Assembly: GCA_040007395.1 (NCBI GenBank)
Contig: JBDTVG010000151.1
Location: forward strand, 1 to 8,752
DNA: 8,752 nt
Direction of reading: 5' to 3'
Source: DATGFK01 sp040007395
GTDB lineage: Bacteria; Chloroflexota; Anaerolineae; Aggregatilineales; UBA2796
Shown here: positions 6,231 to 8,752 of the stretch, piece by piece
How positions within the stretch are numbered: the first letter of the stretch is position 1
Layout of the letters: each line of letters starts with the position of its first letter
The notes under the pieces: generated by a model
Told to the model about the DNA's origin: nothing
Database searches by the model: none
What the model saw: only the letters and a program-made list of their open reading frames with translations
Position numbers and translations under genes: made by a program

Positions 6231-6725
6231 TTAGGGGTTTGACCTGCCCGATTGTGCCGTTTTAGCATCGGGTTGAACCACTTCGGCATCGTCTTCGATG
6301 AGTTCGCCGTCGTCACTCAAATGGACAGAGCGCTTAGGTTTTTCTTTTGCAGCAAACTCATGCTGTTTTTGAAATTCCCTTTGCATAATACGTCCAGTGA
6401 CACGGTCACGTAGTTGACGCCCACCCAGTCGGGTATTCATGACCAACATCGTTAATTGAAACACCAGTGGAAGGAATCCCGCTACCGTGACCAGCGTCAT
6501 CGCATCGCCCAAAGGATTTGCTGGATGAGCGACTCCGGGTATGTTCGGGTAGGGCGGTTGACCGCCACCATTCAAAAACAAGCCCCAGCCGATAACCATC
6601 AGTGCAATATAAAATATTAAGCTAATCACAAAGAAAATTCGCTGCATTTGCAGCTTATCACGCTGTAGCTGCTGCTCAATCTGCGCTTGAATGGCTGAAT
6701 AATCTAACGGGCTGCCATTATCCAT
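6231..6725 (-). CDS. Two-span membrane protein, function unknown
   Basis: The 164-aa protein has a hydrophilic, glutamine-rich N-terminus (about 1-28, likely helical), a hydrophobic segment at about 29-51 ending in a GGGQPPYPNIPG loop, a second segment at about 76-97, and a charged C-terminal tail (about 98-164) rich in K, E, D and Q with an acidic patch (SDDGELIEDDAE). This predicts both termini in the cytoplasm with a short proline-rich loop outside. No enzymatic motif is visible. The ATG (6723-6725) has GGTGGAG 9 nt upstream (6735-6741). It lies 55 nt downstream of the methyltransferase on the same strand, so it is probably the last gene of that operon, ending at the convergent hairpin. 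I do not recognise a family with confidence. Confidence 0.8.
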   Translation of the reverse strand: MDNGSPLDYSAIQAQIEQQLQRDKLQMQRIFFVISLIFYIALMVIGWGLFLNGGGQPPYPNIPGVAHPANPLGDAMTLVTVAGFLPLVFQLTMLVMNTRLGGRQLRDRVTGRIMQREFQKQHEFAAKEKPKRSVHLSDDGELIEDDAEVVQPDAKTAQSGRSNP

Positions 6726-6780
6726 GTTTCATGCTCCACCTTAGCGATTTGCCAATTATTTGTGCCAAGGCTTTATTCGG

Positions 6781-7605
6781 CTACGACTGTTCAATTGGGT
6801 GTTCCAGATCTTGCGGCGCAGCGCTCTTGCCCACAACCCGATTGAGTGGCCGTTCGGCGCGGGCGATGAATGAACCGCTGGCTTGTCGCAGCGGACGACG
6901 ATCCCAGCCACCCCACATGCCAATGCCGATAAAATCGCGCTGCTGCAACAGGGTGAAGATTTCGTGGGGGCTGTACAACCGCCGTACATAAGATTCCTTG
7001 AAGCGCTGCTCACCATCTGGCAAACGAATCAGCACATCATCTTGGCCGCTGAGCAGGCTGCTGGAAGCATCATAGCGTAGCGTGGAGACTCGACGGGCAA
7101 ATGCGCCTTTGGGGAGTGGTCGCAGCGGCCCAGAAATGAACTTGTTGTGAACCACACCCGACGGTGGTGCCATCGGCACGCTAAGGCCAATCGCGCCACC
7201 GGGTCGCAAGTGGTGAACAATATTCTTGAGCAAGCCAATCCGCTGATCTTCGAGGAGATAGCTGCCCAACATATCGCCACTCAGGATGGCAAAATCGGCA
7301 GGGCCGGGCAGGGAGATTAGGCGGGGTTCGTGACACAACCATGTTAGCATCAGGTCTTCGCCATTGACGGCTTCGCGGGCACGGGCGACTTCAATTGCTT
7401 CGGGGTCTGGGTCGATCCCGACGACGCGTAGACCGTTTTTCGCCAACCCCAAGCCTAGTTCGCCCGTGCCGCAGTGCCAATTGATGACCACGCGCCCGTA
7501 GCCAAGCGCCAGATCTGTCCAGAAGGCAATCTCCTCGGCACGTTCAGGGATAAACAACTCCGCCAGTGCAGGCGAAGGCCGCGAAGTCGTCGGTTCGTTG
7601 CTCAT
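6781..7605 (-). CDS. Class I SAM-dependent methyltransferase, substrate unknown
   Basis: The 274-aa cytoplasmic protein has a Rossmann-fold SAM-binding core in the first 145 residues: motif I as NWHCGTGELGLGLA (42-55), the acidic end of strand two in VVGIDPDPEAIEVA (61-74; Asp65 would contact the ribose), ADFAILSGDM (103-112) as motif II/III, and LRPGGAIGLSVPM (133-145) before strand five. The glycine-rich loop is intact, but the residue usually acidic before it (as in LDxGCGTG) is Asn/Trp/His here. The C-terminal 130 residues, rich in arginine and aromatic residues, probably recognise the substrate; I cannot identify it. The start codon overlaps the stop of the pseudouridine synthase gene in an ATGA (7602-7605), so it is translated by coupling; there is no separate Shine-Dalgarno. 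The rRNA-modifying neighbour makes an RNA or ribosome substrate possible, not shown. Confidence 0.85.
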   Translation of the reverse strand: MSNEPTTSRPSPALAELFIPERAEEIAFWTDLALGYGRVVINWHCGTGELGLGLAKNGLRVVGIDPDPEAIEVARAREAVNGEDLMLTWLCHEPRLISLPGPADFAILSGDMLGSYLLEDQRIGLLKNIVHHLRPGGAIGLSVPMAPPSGVVHNKFISGPLRPLPKGAFARRVSTLRYDASSSLLSGQDDVLIRLPDGEQRFKESYVRRLYSPHEIFTLLQQRDFIGIGMWGGWDRRPLRQASGSFIARAERPLNRVVGKSAAPQDLEHPIEQS

Positions 7606-8573
7606 TGGGGCTTATAAGCTTCCAGTTTGTCGAGTACGGTCTGTAGCTCAGGCGGCAGCGGCGCGTGAAGTGTCAATGTTTTGCCAGTTGATGGGATAGT
7701 TAACGTTATAGACTCGGCGTGGAGAAAATGGCGTTTGAGGCCGATTCGAACTTTGCGCCGTCCATACACACTATCGCCCACAATGGGATGCCCGATGAAG
7801 GCCAAATGAACACGGATCTGGTGAGTGCGCCCGGTTTTGGGCAGCGCCTCAACCAACGTATAGCGTGCATCGCCCAGTGCATAATGTTCAAGTACCCGGT
7901 AGTTCGTGACCGCCTCACGTCCACGCCGCACGACTGCCATCCGTTTGCGCTCGTGAGGGTCGCGACCAATCGGCGCATCGATCTCGCCCGTAGGCGTTTT
8001 GGGTGTGCCTTCGACTAACGCCAGATAACGTTTCTGGACATTCCGCGACTCAAACTGCGTCATCAGGTTCAGGCGGGCGGGTTCTGTCTTGGCAATCAGA
8101 ATCACGCCGGACGTATCTTTATCCAACCGATGAACGATTCCAGCGCGGCCTTCGCCGCCAACCTGTGCAATCTGAGGCCAGCGCCCCAGAATCGCGTTGA
8201 CTAACGTTCCGCTGGTGTGACCCACCGCCGGATGAACTACCATACCCGCTGGCTTGTTGATGGCTGCCATCGTCTCGTCTTCGTAGATCACATCAAGGGG
8301 CATTGCTTCGGCAGGAGTCGTTGCCGCCCAATCTGAGGCTAGAACGCTATCGGCAACGAATACGGCAATCGCTTCGCCGCCTTCCAACCGATACGAGGCT
8401 TTGCCCGGTTTGCCATCAACGGCGATATGGCCTTCTTTGATTAACTGCTGAACCTTGACTCGTGACAGCACAACCCGCTGGATAGCCAGATGATCGGTGA
8501 CTACTTTGTCAAGGCGTTGGCCTACATCATTGCCCTGTAAGGCGATGTTAAATTCGACATTTTGGTTAGACAT
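7602..8573 (-). CDS. rluD: RluD-type 23S rRNA pseudouridine synthase
   Basis: The 323-aa enzyme isomerises uridine to pseudouridine in RNA; RluD itself acts on helix 69 of 23S rRNA (1911, 1915, 1917 in E. coli). An N-terminal S4 RNA-binding domain (about 18-75, beginning GQRLDKVV, with IKEGHIAVDG) is followed by the RluA-family catalytic domain: NKPAGMVVHP (106-115), the signature GIVHRLDKDTSG with catalytic Asp151, and KTGRTHQIRVH (246-256). HRLDKDT is closer to RluD than to RluC, but paralogues exist, so the exact sites are inferred. I chose the ATG at 8571-8573: the frame continues upstream to a TTG at 8618, but that stretch contains a perfect TATAAT, so it is promoter, not coding. Length fits the family. 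It is the first gene of the operon, sharing ATGA with the methyltransferase. Confidence 0.93.
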   Translation of the reverse strand: MSNQNVEFNIALQGNDVGQRLDKVVTDHLAIQRVVLSRVKVQQLIKEGHIAVDGKPGKASYRLEGGEAIAVFVADSVLASDWAATTPAEAMPLDVIYEDETMAAINKPAGMVVHPAVGHTSGTLVNAILGRWPQIAQVGGEGRAGIVHRLDKDTSGVILIAKTEPARLNLMTQFESRNVQKRYLALVEGTPKTPTGEIDAPIGRDPHERKRMAVVRRGREAVTNYRVLEHYALGDARYTLVEALPKTGRTHQIRVHLAFIGHPIVGDSVYGRRKVRIGLKRHFLHAESITLTIPSTGKTLTLHAPLPPELQTVLDKLEAYKPQ

Positions 8574-8606
8574 GCTTGTTCGATATTTAAGTGAACACGG
8601 AATCAC

Positions 8607-8612
8607 ATTATA
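8607..8612 (-). promoter_or_regulatory. -10 box of the rluD operon promoter
   Basis: The minus strand reads TATAAT, a perfect -10 hexamer, placing transcription start near 8600 and giving a leader of about 27 nt to the ATG at 8573. The -35 region at 16-18 nt spacing (CGCAAT or GCAATT) is poor. Confidence 0.55.
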
Positions 8613-8686
8613 CCTCAAATGAGGCTAAAATTGCGGAAATGACCGATGTTCTGAGGTTAGCAGTCTAAATGCTGTCTAATTGCCAC

Positions 8687-8692
8687 TATAAT
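8687..8692 (+). promoter_or_regulatory. -10 box of a divergent gene starting beyond the window
   Basis: TATAAT on the plus strand, with no clear -35, is followed about 50 nt later by AAGGA at 8745-8749, three bases from the window end. This is the pattern of a promoter and Shine-Dalgarno for a plus-strand gene whose start codon would lie just outside. The only ORF in between is a 13-codon ATG frame at 8691, probably meaningless. Confidence 0.4.
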
Positions 8693-8752
8693 GAACCACC
8701 CCGCCGCAAGCGATACTGTTGGCGAACATTAGAGCTAGGCAACCAAGGATAA

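Noticed and set aside
8574..8618. TTG start that would lengthen the pseudouridine synthase by 15 codons
   Set aside because: The stretch contains a perfect TATAAT for the same operon and RluD-type proteins begin close to the S4 domain, as the ATG at 8573 gives.

Overview
The window looks like ordinary bacterial chromosome of moderate GC, with short intergenic regions and E. coli-like promoter and ribosome-binding sequences. No marker gene fixes the taxon. The protein style (fused double permease, ATPase with a C-terminal AAA-associated domain, N/P-rich sensor kinase) and base composition would suit a Chloroflexota member such as Herpetosiphon, but this is a low-confidence impression. There is no sign of phage, transposon, CRISPR array, tRNA or rRNA.

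Layout. Positions 52-2379 (minus strand) hold an operon: an OmpR-family response regulator, then a membrane sensor histidine kinase (5 nt apart), then a previously easy-to-miss 39-codon single-span membrane peptide 19 nt downstream. Positions 2380-2597 are a divergent intergenic region. Positions 2598-6083 (plus strand) form an ABC transporter transcription unit: a good sigma-70 promoter, a roughly 200-nt structured leader ending in an intrinsic terminator, a permease with two fused NitT/TauT-type membrane domains, and its ATPase with a C-terminal AAA-associated domain. No substrate-binding protein is present. A perfect 14-bp hairpin lies at 6183-6213 between the convergent units. Positions 6231-8573 (minus strand) read as RluD-type pseudouridine synthase, then class I methyltransferase (ATGA overlap), then a two-span membrane protein. 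At the right edge a TATAAT box and a Shine-Dalgarno-like AAGGA point to a plus-strand gene starting just outside.

The most interesting part is the leader of the ABC operon (about 2633-2862). It can be drawn as a closing stem around a long arm and a second hairpin (three-way junction), followed by a rho-independent terminator. In addition, 2784-2797 is complementary over 14 positions (13 Watson-Crick pairs and one G-U) to 2849-2862, which contains the likely start codon of the permease. The leader therefore has the parts to control both transcription elongation and translation initiation. I could not match it to any riboswitch class I know, so the ligand and the transported substrate remain unknown.

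How the genes may work together: the two-component system and the transporter are divergent neighbours, so the regulator may control the transporter or respond to the same stress, but nothing in the sequence proves it. The right-hand operon is a translation and housekeeping cluster (rRNA pseudouridylation plus an unidentified methyltransferase).
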